A stretch of DNA of 64,000 bases from Candidatus Cybelea sp. (GTDB lineage: Bacteria; Vulcanimicrobiota; Vulcanimicrobiia; Vulcanimicrobiales; Vulcanimicrobiaceae), in contig DASXFZ010000012.1 in the NCBI GenBank assembly GCA_036489315.1, positions 54,089 to 118,088 on the forward strand. The letters are read 5' to 3'. Below are positions 8,685 through 16,821 of this stretch, one piece after another. The translations under genes and the position numbers were made by a program. The notes under the pieces are model-generated. The model was not told where the DNA came from. It ran no database searches and saw only the letters and a list, made by a program, of their open reading frames with translations. The stretch's first letter is position 1. Each line of letters begins with the position of its first letter.

Positions 8685-8715
8685 TTGCATCAATTGCCCG
8701 TTTGCCGGGTAAGAT
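8685..8715 (+). promoter_or_regulatory. Probable promoter of the methyltransferase gene
   Basis: TTGCAT (8685-8690), a 19-base spacer and TAAGAT (8710-8715). The start codon at 8727 follows 11 bases later with no Shine-Dalgarno, which suggests a leaderless or very short leader. Confidence 0.4.
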
Positions 8716-8726
8716 AGGCTTGTACG

Positions 8727-10046
8727 ATGATCGCCCCGACGCGGGATGTAGGCACAGCCGAAGTCGCTTCGCGCGACCCGTGGGCGAATACGGCCCTCGA
8801 GGTGCTGCGTTTGCTGTTCGGGCGCGCCTTCGCGAGCGATTTCAGCGTCGAGCTTTGGGACGGAACGCGCGTGTGGGCTGATAAGCACGAACGGTTCGTC
8901 CTGCGGGTCAACGCGCCGGGTGCGCTGCGGCTGGCCTTTACGCCGCCAGCCGATCTTTCGACCGGGCGCGCCTTCGCCGCCGGATTGCTCGACGTGCACG
9001 GCGATCTTGAGTGCGCGGTCGACGCCTTCTATCGGGTCGGCCAAGCGCGCAGCCCGCTGCGGGTCGTGCGGCTGCTGGCAGCGCTTTCTCGGCTTCCGGC
9101 GATGCCGCCGCCCGAGCTGCGCGAGGCGAAGCTGCACGGCGGGCGCCACTCTCGCGCGCGGGATCGTGCCGCGATCGGCTTTCACTACGATCAGCCGGTC
9201 GAGTTCTACCGGAGCTTTCTCGGCTGCGAGATGAACTACTCGAGCGCTTATTTCGACGACGGCTGCGAGACGCTCGACGCCGCGCAATCCGCAAAGATGG
9301 ACTACGTGCTGCGCAAACTGCGTTTGCGCCCGGGCGAACGGCTGCTCGACGTCGGCTGCGGGTGGGGCGGCCTCGTACTGCGCGCCGCGCAGCGCTTCGG
9401 CGCGCGAGTGCTCGGTATCACGCTCAGCACGCGTCAGTTGGAAGAGGCACGGCGGCGCATCGCCAATGGCGGCGTTTTCGATCGCGCGCGCGTCGAGTTG
9501 CGCGACTACCGCGATCTGCGCGGCGAGCGCTTCGACAAGATCGTTAGCATCGGAATGTTCGAACACGTCGGGCGCGCGAAGCTGCCCGCGTATTTTCGCG
9601 CGGTCTATCGCGCGCTGCGACCCGGCGGACTCTTTCTCAACACCGGCATCTCGAATCAAGATCCGCGCAGCGACGGAAAGACTACCGGCTTCATGGATCG
9701 CCTCATCTTTCCCGACGGCGAGCTGGTGCCGATCTCCGCGGCGTTGAACATTTCCGAACGCGCGGGCTTCGAAGTGCGCGACGTCGAGAGCCTGCGCGAG
9801 CACTACATGCGCACCACGCGCGAGTGGGTCGCGAATCTCGAGCGCAACCGGGCGGCCGCCGTCGCGGCCGCGAGCGAAGTAACTTACCGCCTCTGGCGGC
9901 TCTACCTGGCCGGCAGCGCGCAGGGTTTTCGCGTCGGTCGAATCGGAATTTATCAATCCTTATTGGCGCGTCCGCGCGCCGGCGGTTTCGTCGAGCTGCC
10001 CGCGACGCGGCGCGACCTTTACGCAGGAGAGGTCGCCGGCGGCTAG
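8727..10046 (+). CDS. cfa: Cyclopropane-fatty-acyl-phospholipid synthase family methyltransferase
   Basis: SAM-dependent enzyme that adds a methylene bridge to unsaturated acyl chains of membrane lipids. The order of parts fits Cfa: an N-terminal lipid-binding-like part (residues 1 to about 150), then HYDQPVEFY, the SAM motif LDVGCGWGGL (about 208-217), then FDKIVSIGMFEHVG and the C-terminal domain with REHYMRTTREW. It has 439 residues, slightly longer than typical. It is a single gene after the arginine block. Other members of this family make methyl-branched or mycolic-type lipids, so the exact product is open. Confidence 0.85.
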   Translation: MIAPTRDVGTAEVASRDPWANTALEVLRLLFGRAFASDFSVELWDGTRVWADKHERFVLRVNAPGALRLAFTPPADLSTGRAFAAGLLDVHGDLECAVDAFYRVGQARSPLRVVRLLAALSRLPAMPPPELREAKLHGGRHSRARDRAAIGFHYDQPVEFYRSFLGCEMNYSSAYFDDGCETLDAAQSAKMDYVLRKLRLRPGERLLDVGCGWGGLVLRAAQRFGARVLGITLSTRQLEEARRRIANGGVFDRARVELRDYRDLRGERFDKIVSIGMFEHVGRAKLPAYFRAVYRALRPGGLFLNTGISNQDPRSDGKTTGFMDRLIFPDGELVPISAALNISERAGFEVRDVESLREHYMRTTREWVANLERNRAAAVAAASEVTYRLWRLYLAGSAQGFRVGRIGIYQSLLARPRAGGFVELPATRRDLYAGEVAGG

Positions 10047-10064
10047 AGAGACAAGCTACCCCGC

Positions 10065-10706
10065 GTGCACGATGTAAATGAATCGCTCCGTTTGCCCTCC
10101 CCGGCGCCGCGTCCGCAATCGATTGCGTTTGACGGCGAGAAGCTGTGGATGGGCTCCATCGAGACTTGCCGTCTTTACGCGCTCGATCCGCGCCAGTGGA
10201 CGCTGATCGAAGAAGATACCGCGCCCGGTAAGCCCTGGGGTATGACGGTCGTCGGCGACGAACTGCGCGTGATCTGCGGCGAAGGCGACGAGGACGACCG
10301 GATCATCCGCCGCTTCGTTCCCGGCCACGGGTTCAAGAGCCACGACGCGCTGCCGTGCCCCGACGACACCGGCTCCCAACTCAGCTACGACGGATCGTGG
10401 CTTTACGTGAGCCAGTGGTATAACAAACGCATCCTGGGTTTGGACGATATGGGCAAGATCATGCGCGAGATCGACGTACCGCGCGGCATTTGCGGGCAGT
10501 GTTACGTCGACGGCACGTTTTACGTGCTGACGACCGACGACGAAGACGGCCAGGATTATTTCATCGGCAAGGTCACGCAGAACGGCCACGGCGAGTACGA
10601 AGAACTCGCGCGCATTCCGTTCGCTGCCCGTGCGCTTGCGTACGACGGATCGCGGTTCTGGACCAACCATCGGGAGGCCAACCAGATCGTCGCCTTCGAC
10701 GCCTAG
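10065..10706 (+). CDS. Beta-propeller-like protein of unknown function
   Basis: It has 213 residues, with a GTG start, no signal peptide and no membrane segment. Repeated blocks of the form '...AFDGEKLWMGS...LYALDP', 'LSYDGSWLYVSQW' and 'LAYDGSRFWTNHREANQIVAFD' look like blades of a small NHL or quinoprotein-like propeller. It is acidic in the middle (GEGDEDD, TDDEDG). It ends one base before the convergent Crp-type regulator. I know no function. It may share a transcript with the upstream methyltransferase (gap 18 bases). Confidence 0.7.
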   Translation: MHDVNESLRLPSPAPRPQSIAFDGEKLWMGSIETCRLYALDPRQWTLIEEDTAPGKPWGMTVVGDELRVICGEGDEDDRIIRRFVPGHGFKSHDALPCPDDTGSQLSYDGSWLYVSQWYNKRILGLDDMGKIMREIDVPRGICGQCYVDGTFYVLTTDDEDGQDYFIGKVTQNGHGEYEELARIPFAARALAYDGSRFWTNHREANQIVAFDA

Positions 10707-11441
10707 TCAGTCAGCAAGCCCGCAACGGCGCAAGGAATAACCCATCGTCGCCTCCCACTCGCGTTCCATGCTCTCGTAGCACTCGCAGGAGGCCGACTCC
10801 AGTCCGGGGCGATCGAGGATCGTGATAAGGCCGCGCGTGTAGCTGATGAATCCGGCGCTTTGCAGCGCCGCAGCGGCGAGCGCGATGCTGGCGCGCCGCA
10901 CGCCGAGCATATCTCCGAGGAACTCTTGCGTGAGGCGAATGCGCTCGCGACCGACGCGGTCGTTCGCCATGAGGAGCCAGCGCGCGCAGCGCTCGTTCGT
11001 CGAGTGAAGTGCGTTACAGGCGGAGAGGCGGGCGGAGACGCCGAGAACGGCCTGCGCGTAGCGCAGCGAGAACGCGCGCAGCTCCGGTTCGTGGTCCAGG
11101 GCGGCACGAAAGTCCTCGATCGGCAGGCATTCCGCACCGTCGGCGATTTGCACGAGACTACGCTGGCGGGCGGTGGTCTGGCCGAGAACGACAGCCAGTC
11201 CGGTCATTCCCTCGCGGCCGACGACCCCCACCTCGGCGGTGCTGCCGTCGGCCATGTCCAGCACGATCGAGATCATGCTGCGAAGCGGAAAGAGCACCCG
11301 TTCTACCGGCATCCCGTCGTCGTCGACCGGCTGGTAGGATTCGAGCGAGATCGGCGTCAGCGCCGGACGCAAGCGTTCGAAGGCGGGCCCGGAAAGGTTA
11401 TCGAGAAACAAATTTCCGGTTGCCCGGCGCTGCTTTTGCAT
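10707..11441 (-). CDS. Crp/Fnr family transcriptional regulator
   Basis: It has an N-terminal cyclic-nucleotide-binding-like barrel (about residues 10-130, with EVGVVGREGMTGL) and a C-terminal winged helix (about 160-225) whose recognition region reads RLTQEFLGDMLGVRRASIALA. There is no Fnr-type N-terminal cysteine cluster, so this is not an Fnr iron-sulphur sensor. This subgroup ('helix-turn-helix Crp' with MLGVRR) is common but its ligand is unknown. I chose ATG 11441, which has GGGAGGAA about ten bases upstream, over the TTG at 11471. The C-terminal tail holds CECYES and ends with RRCGLAD. Confidence 0.85.
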   Translation of the reverse strand: MQKQRRATGNLFLDNLSGPAFERLRPALTPISLESYQPVDDDGMPVERVLFPLRSMISIVLDMADGSTAEVGVVGREGMTGLAVVLGQTTARQRSLVQIADGAECLPIEDFRAALDHEPELRAFSLRYAQAVLGVSARLSACNALHSTNERCARWLLMANDRVGRERIRLTQEFLGDMLGVRRASIALAAAALQSAGFISYTRGLITILDRPGLESASCECYESMEREWEATMGYSLRRCGLAD

Positions 11442-11611
11442 AAAAAGCGGTTCCTCCCAATTATGAAGCAAAGACGAGCTTTATGCCCGGGTAGGCGGGC
11501 AAGCGCTCGGGCAATGTCATAAACCGTACAGAACCCGACCCGTTCGGCGGTGTAGGCTAGCACTCAGCCTGGTCATACTAAGGAACCGCTGCTTGGGAAT
11601 TTGGACAAACG

Positions 11612-11983
11612 GTGATCAATGACGGCGGCGTTCAAAACGCCGACATGGTTCTTGTGGTCTTCCGGGGTGAGTACGACCTCGCTTCAAAGGAACGGCTTCG
11701 CCAGGAGTTTGCGGCGCTCGTCGACGAGGCGAGCGTCGTTTTAGATTTCAGCGACGTCAGCTATTTTGACTCGACGATGATCGAGGAGCTCGTGTGGCTG
11801 CGCAACGCGCGTGAGGCGGCGAAGCTCGAGCGGGCGACCCTCGTGCTCAACAATCCGAGCCTGCTGCGGATCCTCGAGATGCTCGATCTCGGCAAGTTCT
11901 TGCAGGTCGTTCCGTCGCTCGACGACGTGATCGGCCGGGATGGAAAATCGGTCCGAGTGCGCTACGCGCACATGGACGACTAG
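11612..11983 (+). CDS. STAS-domain protein (anti-sigma factor antagonist type)
   Basis: A single STAS domain of about 105 residues: FRGEYDL, then VVLDFSDVSYFDSTMIEELVWL, where the Ser of 'DST' is the position phosphorylated in SpoIIAA/RsbV relatives. The start could be GTG 11612 or the ATG at 11645. It stands alone, with no anti-sigma kinase beside it. A close paralogue lies at 26260-26634, and a SpoIIE-type phosphatase at 28931 is a candidate partner. The role is inferred from the family: partner switching in a stress response. Confidence 0.82.
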   Translation: MINDGGVQNADMVLVVFRGEYDLASKERLRQEFAALVDEASVVLDFSDVSYFDSTMIEELVWLRNAREAAKLERATLVLNNPSLLRILEMLDLGKFLQVVPSLDDVIGRDGKSVRVRYAHMDD

Positions 11984-11995
11984 ACGCGGAGCGCG

Positions 11996-12877
11996 TTACG
12001 TTTGCAGCGCCTGCGCGCGCGGATAGCGCAGCACCAGATAGAGCGAGAAAAGCGCCATCATCGGCAGCATGAAATAACTGGCTTCGGTTCCGAGGGCACC
12101 GCCGTTTACCCACGCCGGCCCGGGAAAGGCGACCTGGAGAAGATGGCCGACCGGCTCGGCACCGCCGTTGCGCGTACCGATAACGAAAAACTGCATGAAG
12201 TCGAAACTGAAGTGGAAGCCGACGGCGAGCCAGAGCGAGCCGGTGCGCTGCAGAGAGAGACAGAGCAGCAGTCCGAGCAGAACGATGTTCGTGATGTCGA
12301 TCGCGTTTTCGCCGGGTTTGGTAAGATGCGCGGCCCCGAACAGGAGCGAGAGTACGATCGCCGCGGGCCAAAAACCCAGGCCGCGATTCAGCGCCTGCAG
12401 GGGATAGCCGCGAAACATATACTCCTCGTTAACGCCGACGAGCACCATGCCGATCAGCCAGAGCAGCGCGGTGACGAGAAGCATGCCGCCGTGCAGCGCG
12501 AGGCCGTGCACGACCATGCCGCCGGCGGCAATCATTGCCAGCGCGACGCCGCCCGCGCCGATGACGCCGAGCGCGGCGCCTTCCCAGAAGAGGCCCCCGA
12601 AGGCCAGACGCACCGGCAGCCCGTAGGCGTCGATTCGCCGGTGCTCGCACAGCGCGAGGATACCGGTTGCGATGAAGACGCAGAGGCCTTCGGCGATCTC
12701 TTGGTAGATCAGGCCCGCAGCCGTGAGGCCCGGTTCGTTGTAGTGGATCGCGGCGAGCACGCGCGGCAACAGCAGAAACTCGATGCCGATCACCAGCCCG
12801 ACGAGCAGCACGACGTACGCGAGGAATCGCCATCCCGCTCGTACGCCGTACGGACCGATGAAGATGCTCTTTACCAA
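11996..12877 (-). CDS. CPBP family intramembrane metalloprotease
   Basis: A polytopic membrane protein with roughly seven hydrophobic segments. The ABI/CPBP motif EEYMFRGYPLQ (Glu-Glu and Arg) is present, followed by a second motif with FGAAHL and a third, VGFHFSFDF, whose His residues complete the metal site. The family includes CAAX-type proteases and bacteriocin-processing or immunity proteins. The start is uncertain: I take the TTG at 12877, which overlaps the end of tsaD by seven bases, because the 31 residues further upstream are tsaD read in another frame. Substrate unknown. Confidence 0.8.
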   Translation of the reverse strand: MVKSIFIGPYGVRAGWRFLAYVVLLVGLVIGIEFLLLPRVLAAIHYNEPGLTAAGLIYQEIAEGLCVFIATGILALCEHRRIDAYGLPVRLAFGGLFWEGAALGVIGAGGVALAMIAAGGMVVHGLALHGGMLLVTALLWLIGMVLVGVNEEYMFRGYPLQALNRGLGFWPAAIVLSLLFGAAHLTKPGENAIDITNIVLLGLLLCLSLQRTGSLWLAVGFHFSFDFMQFFVIGTRNGGAEPVGHLLQVAFPGPAWVNGGALGTEASYFMLPMMALFSLYLVLRYPRAQALQT

Positions 12878-13914
12878 TTCGTCACAAAGGCCGGATCTAT
12901 TGCGCGCGAATGAATCGAGAATGAAAGGTTGGGATCGGCGCTGAGCGCGAGCGGGTCGACGCGCGTGCAATCTCGCTGATAGAACGCAGCGGCGGCGATC
13001 ATCGCGGCGTTGTCGGTGCAGTACTTCGGCGGCGGAATAAACGCGGGTACGCGGTTGCGCGCGCTCCAGGCGCGCACCGCCGCTTGCAACGCCGAGTTGG
13101 CGGCGACGCCGCCCGAGACGAGGACCGCGTTATAACGCTCGCGTTCGAACGCGGACTGCAGGCGCGTCATCAGCTGATCGATTACCGCAGCTTGAAACGA
13201 GGCGGCCACATCGGCGCGATCCGCGCCCCGGCCGGCCTCCGACTCGAGATAGTAGCGGACCGAGGTCTTCAAGCCCGAGAAGGAGAGATCGAGCGAGCCG
13301 TCCGTGGGACGGTAACGCGGAAACGCGTGCGCCTTCGGGTTGCCGGTTTGCGCCAGACGATCGAGTTCGAGGCCGCCGGGATACGGCAGGCCGAGGAGGC
13401 GCGCGGTCTTGTCGTACGCTTCGCCGGCGGCGTCGTCGTGCGTCCGCCCGAGGATGCGCAGCTGCGCCGGCGAGTCGACGGCGACCAGCTGCGAGTGTCC
13501 GCCGGATACCAGCAACGCGAGAAACGGATACGGCGGCGCTTCTGCACGATCGAGAAACGGCGCGAAGAGATGGCCGTGCAGATGGTTCACGGCATAGAGG
13601 GGCTTATCGAGCGCAAACGCGAGCGCTTTGGCCGAGGCAACTCCGACGACCAGGCTGCCGATCAGGCCCGGCCCTGCGGTCACCGCGATCCCATCGATCG
13701 CTTCGAACGTCGTGCCCGCGCGGTCGAGCGAATCTTCGACCGCGGCCGAGAGGAGCGCGACGTGCCGCCGGCTCGCGATCTCGGGGACGATTCCGCCGTA
13801 CTTCCGATGGAACTGGTCCTGATTCGTCGACACGCTCGACAAAACGTCGCGCCCGTCGCGCACGACGGCGGTCGCGGTATCGTCGCAGGACGTTTCGATG
13901 CCCAGGAGCAGCAT
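12871..13914 (-). CDS. tsaD: tRNA N6-adenosine threonylcarbamoyltransferase subunit
   Basis: Transfers threonylcarbamoyl to A37 of ANN-decoding tRNAs, working with TsaB, TsaE and TsaC elsewhere. It starts MLLLGIETSCDDT, has the metal-binding HLHGHLFAPF histidines, LLVSGGHSQL, and DLSFSGLKTS. Length 347 residues is standard. The C-terminus overlaps the CPBP gene. Essential in most bacteria, and intact here. Confidence 0.95.
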   Translation of the reverse strand: MLLLGIETSCDDTATAVVRDGRDVLSSVSTNQDQFHRKYGGIVPEIASRRHVALLSAAVEDSLDRAGTTFEAIDGIAVTAGPGLIGSLVVGVASAKALAFALDKPLYAVNHLHGHLFAPFLDRAEAPPYPFLALLVSGGHSQLVAVDSPAQLRILGRTHDDAAGEAYDKTARLLGLPYPGGLELDRLAQTGNPKAHAFPRYRPTDGSLDLSFSGLKTSVRYYLESEAGRGADRADVAASFQAAVIDQLMTRLQSAFERERYNAVLVSGGVAANSALQAAVRAWSARNRVPAFIPPPKYCTDNAAMIAAAAFYQRDCTRVDPLALSADPNLSFSIHSRAIDPAFVTNW

Positions 13915-13935
13915 TACGTTTTGTTAGGTCTTCAT

Positions 13936-14030
13936 GGGGGCGTCGTCCTTCGCCCTTCGCTTTTCGCGCTGGCGCTGCGCGCCTCAGGGTGGCACTGGAT
14001 GGCGGGAGCGTTGCTCAGGGTGACGTCGGA
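13936..14030 (+). repeat. Dispersed-repeat remnant with two CTCAGGGTG cores
   Basis: The segment runs GTCGTCCTTCGCCCTTCGC, then GCCTCAGGGTGGCAC, then GCTCAGGGTGACGTC. The same 'CCCTTCGA ... GCTCAGGGTGAC' arrangement appears at 32311-32353 before rpoC. It looks like a short intergenic repeat family and encodes nothing. It lies between tsaD's start and the end of the dehydrogenase gene. Confidence 0.5.
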
Positions 14031-14033
14031 CGT

Positions 14034-15731
14034 TTATAGGCTGAAGACGTAGAGGGTGCCGCCCAGCGGGATGCTGCGGAACATCGGGGCGACCTTTTTG
14101 CCTCCCCAAAACGGTGCGACCCCGCCGTAGCCGCTCTGCACCGCAACGTACTGCTTGCCGTCCACCATGTAGGTGACCGGCTGCCCGATGAATCCCGAAC
14201 GCGCATGAAACGTCCAGAGCACACGGCCGGTTCGTTCGTCGAGTGCGTAGAACTTTTGATCGGGCGTGCCGCTGAAGACGAGGCCGCCGGCCGTGGAAAG
14301 CGTTCCGTCGGTCCACGGATAGAACGTTTCTTTGCTCCACCTTCGCTTGCCGGTTGCGAGGTCGTAGGCTTGCAGCGCTCCCCACCCCTTCGCGCCGGGC
14401 ACCGGTTCGACCGAGAATCCCTCGTCGAGTGCGGCGCTGCCCGGATGAAACATCGCAGGCGGCTGCTCACCGACAAGCTTCATGCAGGTTCGCATCGTCG
14501 GCACGAAGACGTTTCCGCTGCTAGGATCGAGTGAAAACGACCACCAGTTGTCGCCGCCGAAAAAGGCCGGGCAGGTAAAGACGCTGCGGCCGATCTGCGG
14601 CTTGAGTGAAGCGTTTACCGTGCCCGTCCTGGCGGCAGCGTCGTATCCCGTAACCGACGTTGCCTTCGTGTACTGCTTCATGTAAATCAACGAACCGTTG
14701 GTCCGGTCGATCAGGTAGAGCCAGCCGTTTCTGCCGGGCTGGAAGAGCACGTGCCGCCGGACACCGTTTACGCTGACGTCGGCAAGTAGAGGCGTCGACG
14801 CCGCGTCGTAGTCCCACGGATCGTTGGGCGTCTGTTGAAAGTACCATTTGAGCCGGCCGCTGTCGGGATCGAGGGCGAGAATCGAGTCGCTGTAAAGATT
14901 CTTCCCGGGATGTTCTATCCACAGCCACGGCGATGGGTTGCTCGTGCCGACGAACAGTGTATTGGTCTCGACGTCGTAGCTGGGCGTCATCCAAGGGCAC
15001 GCGCCGCCGCGCTGGTAGGTCAGCCCCGGCCAGGTGTTTCCGCCGGGCTGGTTCGGAGCAGGAACCGTGTAGAACCGCCAGCGCATCGCGCCCGTCTTCG
15101 CATCGAGGGCTTCGACGAAGCCGCGTTGCCCGTACTCGCCGCACGCGACGCCGGCGACGATCTTTCCGTTGACTGCGAGCGGAGCGGCCGTCATCGCGTA
15201 GCCGATGCCCGGCGGCGCCATTGTCGCATCCCAAACGATCTTGCCGCTACGCCCATCCAACGCTAAAACGTGATCGTCGAGCGTCGCCATGTACGCGTTG
15301 TCGCCGTACAGCGCGACGCCGCGGTTGACGATGTCGCAGCAGACGGTGCGCAGTGCGACCTTCGGTATGACACGGTCGTACTCCCAACGGAGCTCGCCAG
15401 TGACCGCATCGAGCGCGTAGACGCGATCTTTGGGCGTCGTGACGATCATCGTGCGCCCGTTGACGATCGGCGGCGCTTCGTATCCCTCCGGAATCGAGAC
15501 TTCGTGGCTGAAGACCACGTGCAGCTTTGCGACGTTCGAAGCATTGATCTGCGTAAACGGGGCGTGCGCTTGCGCATCGTAGGTGCGCAGGTACATCAGC
15601 CAGCCGTCGTCGCGGTTTGCGCCGCGCAGACGCGCGTCGCTGACACTCTGCCATTCGGGCGTGCCGTGGCTCGCCGAGTTCGACGTGCACGCGCTCAAGA
15701 GCAGCACGACCGTTAGAAGCGCGCGTTTCAT
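14034..15731 (-). CDS. PQQ-dependent alcohol dehydrogenase (quinoprotein), lanthanide-type metal site
   Basis: Periplasmic dehydrogenase with a lipoprotein signal (LLLSAC, Cys15). Propeller repeats such as VYALDAVTGELRWEYD and VLALDGRSGKIVWDAT run throughout. The family's adjacent cysteines are CC at 131-132; metal and PQQ ligands are Glu199 (GEYGQRG), Asn265 (GTSNPSPW) and Asp307 in PWDYD. Asp309, two residues after Asp307, is the extra acid found in lanthanide-using XoxF/ExaF enzymes, where calcium enzymes have Ala, Ser or Thr. Length is 565 residues. It overlaps the cytochrome c gene by four bases, an obvious electron acceptor. The substrate alcohol is unknown, and PQQ synthesis genes are not in the window. 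Confidence 0.85.
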   Translation of the reverse strand: MKRALLTVVLLLSACTSNSASHGTPEWQSVSDARLRGANRDDGWLMYLRTYDAQAHAPFTQINASNVAKLHVVFSHEVSIPEGYEAPPIVNGRTMIVTTPKDRVYALDAVTGELRWEYDRVIPKVALRTVCCDIVNRGVALYGDNAYMATLDDHVLALDGRSGKIVWDATMAPPGIGYAMTAAPLAVNGKIVAGVACGEYGQRGFVEALDAKTGAMRWRFYTVPAPNQPGGNTWPGLTYQRGGACPWMTPSYDVETNTLFVGTSNPSPWLWIEHPGKNLYSDSILALDPDSGRLKWYFQQTPNDPWDYDAASTPLLADVSVNGVRRHVLFQPGRNGWLYLIDRTNGSLIYMKQYTKATSVTGYDAAARTGTVNASLKPQIGRSVFTCPAFFGGDNWWSFSLDPSSGNVFVPTMRTCMKLVGEQPPAMFHPGSAALDEGFSVEPVPGAKGWGALQAYDLATGKRRWSKETFYPWTDGTLSTAGGLVFSGTPDQKFYALDERTGRVLWTFHARSGFIGQPVTYMVDGKQYVAVQSGYGGVAPFWGGKKVAPMFRSIPLGGTLYVFSL

Positions 15732-16111
15732 TGGCCCATGAAGGCTTTCGAAGCATTGGCGGCAGCCGCCGTCAGGGGTTTTGAACCGGCTGGATTACCG
15801 TGCATTTTGAGAAGAAAGGCCATGATCTCGACGTACTCCTGGGGGCGAAGTCCGTTGGCGTTACCGGCCGGCATGTGCGCGGTCATATAGCCCCAAACGT
15901 AGGTAACCGTTTCCCACTGCACGTTACCGCTTGGACCGCTCAGCGCGGGACCGTACTTTCCGTCCAGCTCCGCACCGTGGCACTCGGCGCAGTTTTCGTA
16001 GAAGAGAATTTGGCCTTTGGCAGCTTGCCCGGCCGTATAGGACGGTACGAGCATCGAAGGATCGCTTGCAGCAAGCGCAATGACGGCGGCGAAGAGCAGC
16101 GGTTTGATCAT
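15728..16111 (-). CDS. Small class I cytochrome c, partner of the quinoprotein
   Basis: It has 127 residues with an N-terminal signal peptide (LLFAAVIALAAS) and one haem-binding CAECH (about 41-45). A methionine in 'AHMPAGN' could be the distal ligand. The gene lies between the dehydrogenase and ctaG, overlapping both by ATGA. Context suggests that it takes electrons from the quinoprotein and hands them to the neighbouring terminal oxidase. It is soluble or loosely anchored; no C-terminal membrane helix. Confidence 0.85.
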   Translation of the reverse strand: MIKPLLFAAVIALAASDPSMLVPSYTAGQAAKGQILFYENCAECHGAELDGKYGPALSGPSGNVQWETVTYVWGYMTAHMPAGNANGLRPQEYVEIMAFLLKMHGNPAGSKPLTAAAANASKAFMGQ

Positions 16112-16821
16112 CCTTTGACCGTTTCACGTCGCAGTGGTGGAATGTGCGAATCGTTGCCGGATTCGCGGTGCGCCCACAACCCCAGTGTGGTGAGAAAGGC
16201 ACACAATAGCACGAGGCCGCCCGCGATCCACATGACCGCGGCAGCGCTGTGTTGATCCGCAAGCGCCGTGCTTTGGCCTTCGACGACCGCGTAGTGCTGA
16301 TAGAGCGGCGCACGAGCCGCGTCGATGGCCATCGCTACGAGCGCTCCCTGCGGCAGCGCAATGACGAGGTACAGGAGTTTTGACGGAAAGCCGATCGACC
16401 GCAGCGGCGGCGGCGATAGCACCGGCAGCCAGAAAAGCATCCCCGCCGTGAGATACAGCGCGTGTTCGAAAAGGTGAAACGACGAGTGGACGAGCGCGAG
16501 CTGAAAGAGGCCGGAAAAGTGCGTCGCCCACAAAACCCCAAAGAAGAATGCCAGCGCGACGGCGGGCTGGGCAACGGCGTGAAGCGGACGAGTCGCGGTG
16601 ACCAACCGCGCAGTGCGCGCCTTGCCGAAGAGCGCGGGAAAGAGCGCGAACGGGCTTGCGAGCACGGCCAGCAGCGGTACCGCATAGAGCAGCAACAGAT
16701 GCTGGAGCATATGCCAGGTGAAGGAGTCGTCGGCAAGGCGATCGAGCGGCGGTCCGACCGTCGCAGCGAACAGCAGCACCGCAGCGCTCAAATACAGCGA
16801 CGCGCGCCTTGCGGCGTTCAT
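16108..16821 (-). CDS. ctaG: Cytochrome c oxidase assembly factor CtaG (caa3 type)
   Basis: A polytopic membrane protein of 237 residues with about six or seven hydrophobic segments. FTWHMLQHLLLLYAVPLL and HSSFHLFEHALYL carry the histidines typical of the caa3_CtaG family, which is needed to build the copper sites of aa3/caa3 oxidases. Start ATG 16821 overlaps the qcrB stop (ATGA), which rules out the longer open frame upstream. The chain of overlaps ties it to qcrBA and ctaE. Confidence 0.85.
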   Translation of the reverse strand: MNAARRASLYLSAAVLLFAATVGPPLDRLADDSFTWHMLQHLLLLYAVPLLAVLASPFALFPALFGKARTARLVTATRPLHAVAQPAVALAFFFGVLWATHFSGLFQLALVHSSFHLFEHALYLTAGMLFWLPVLSPPPLRSIGFPSKLLYLVIALPQGALVAMAIDAARAPLYQHYAVVEGQSTALADQHSAAAVMWIAGGLVLLCAFLTTLGLWAHRESGNDSHIPPLRRETVKG

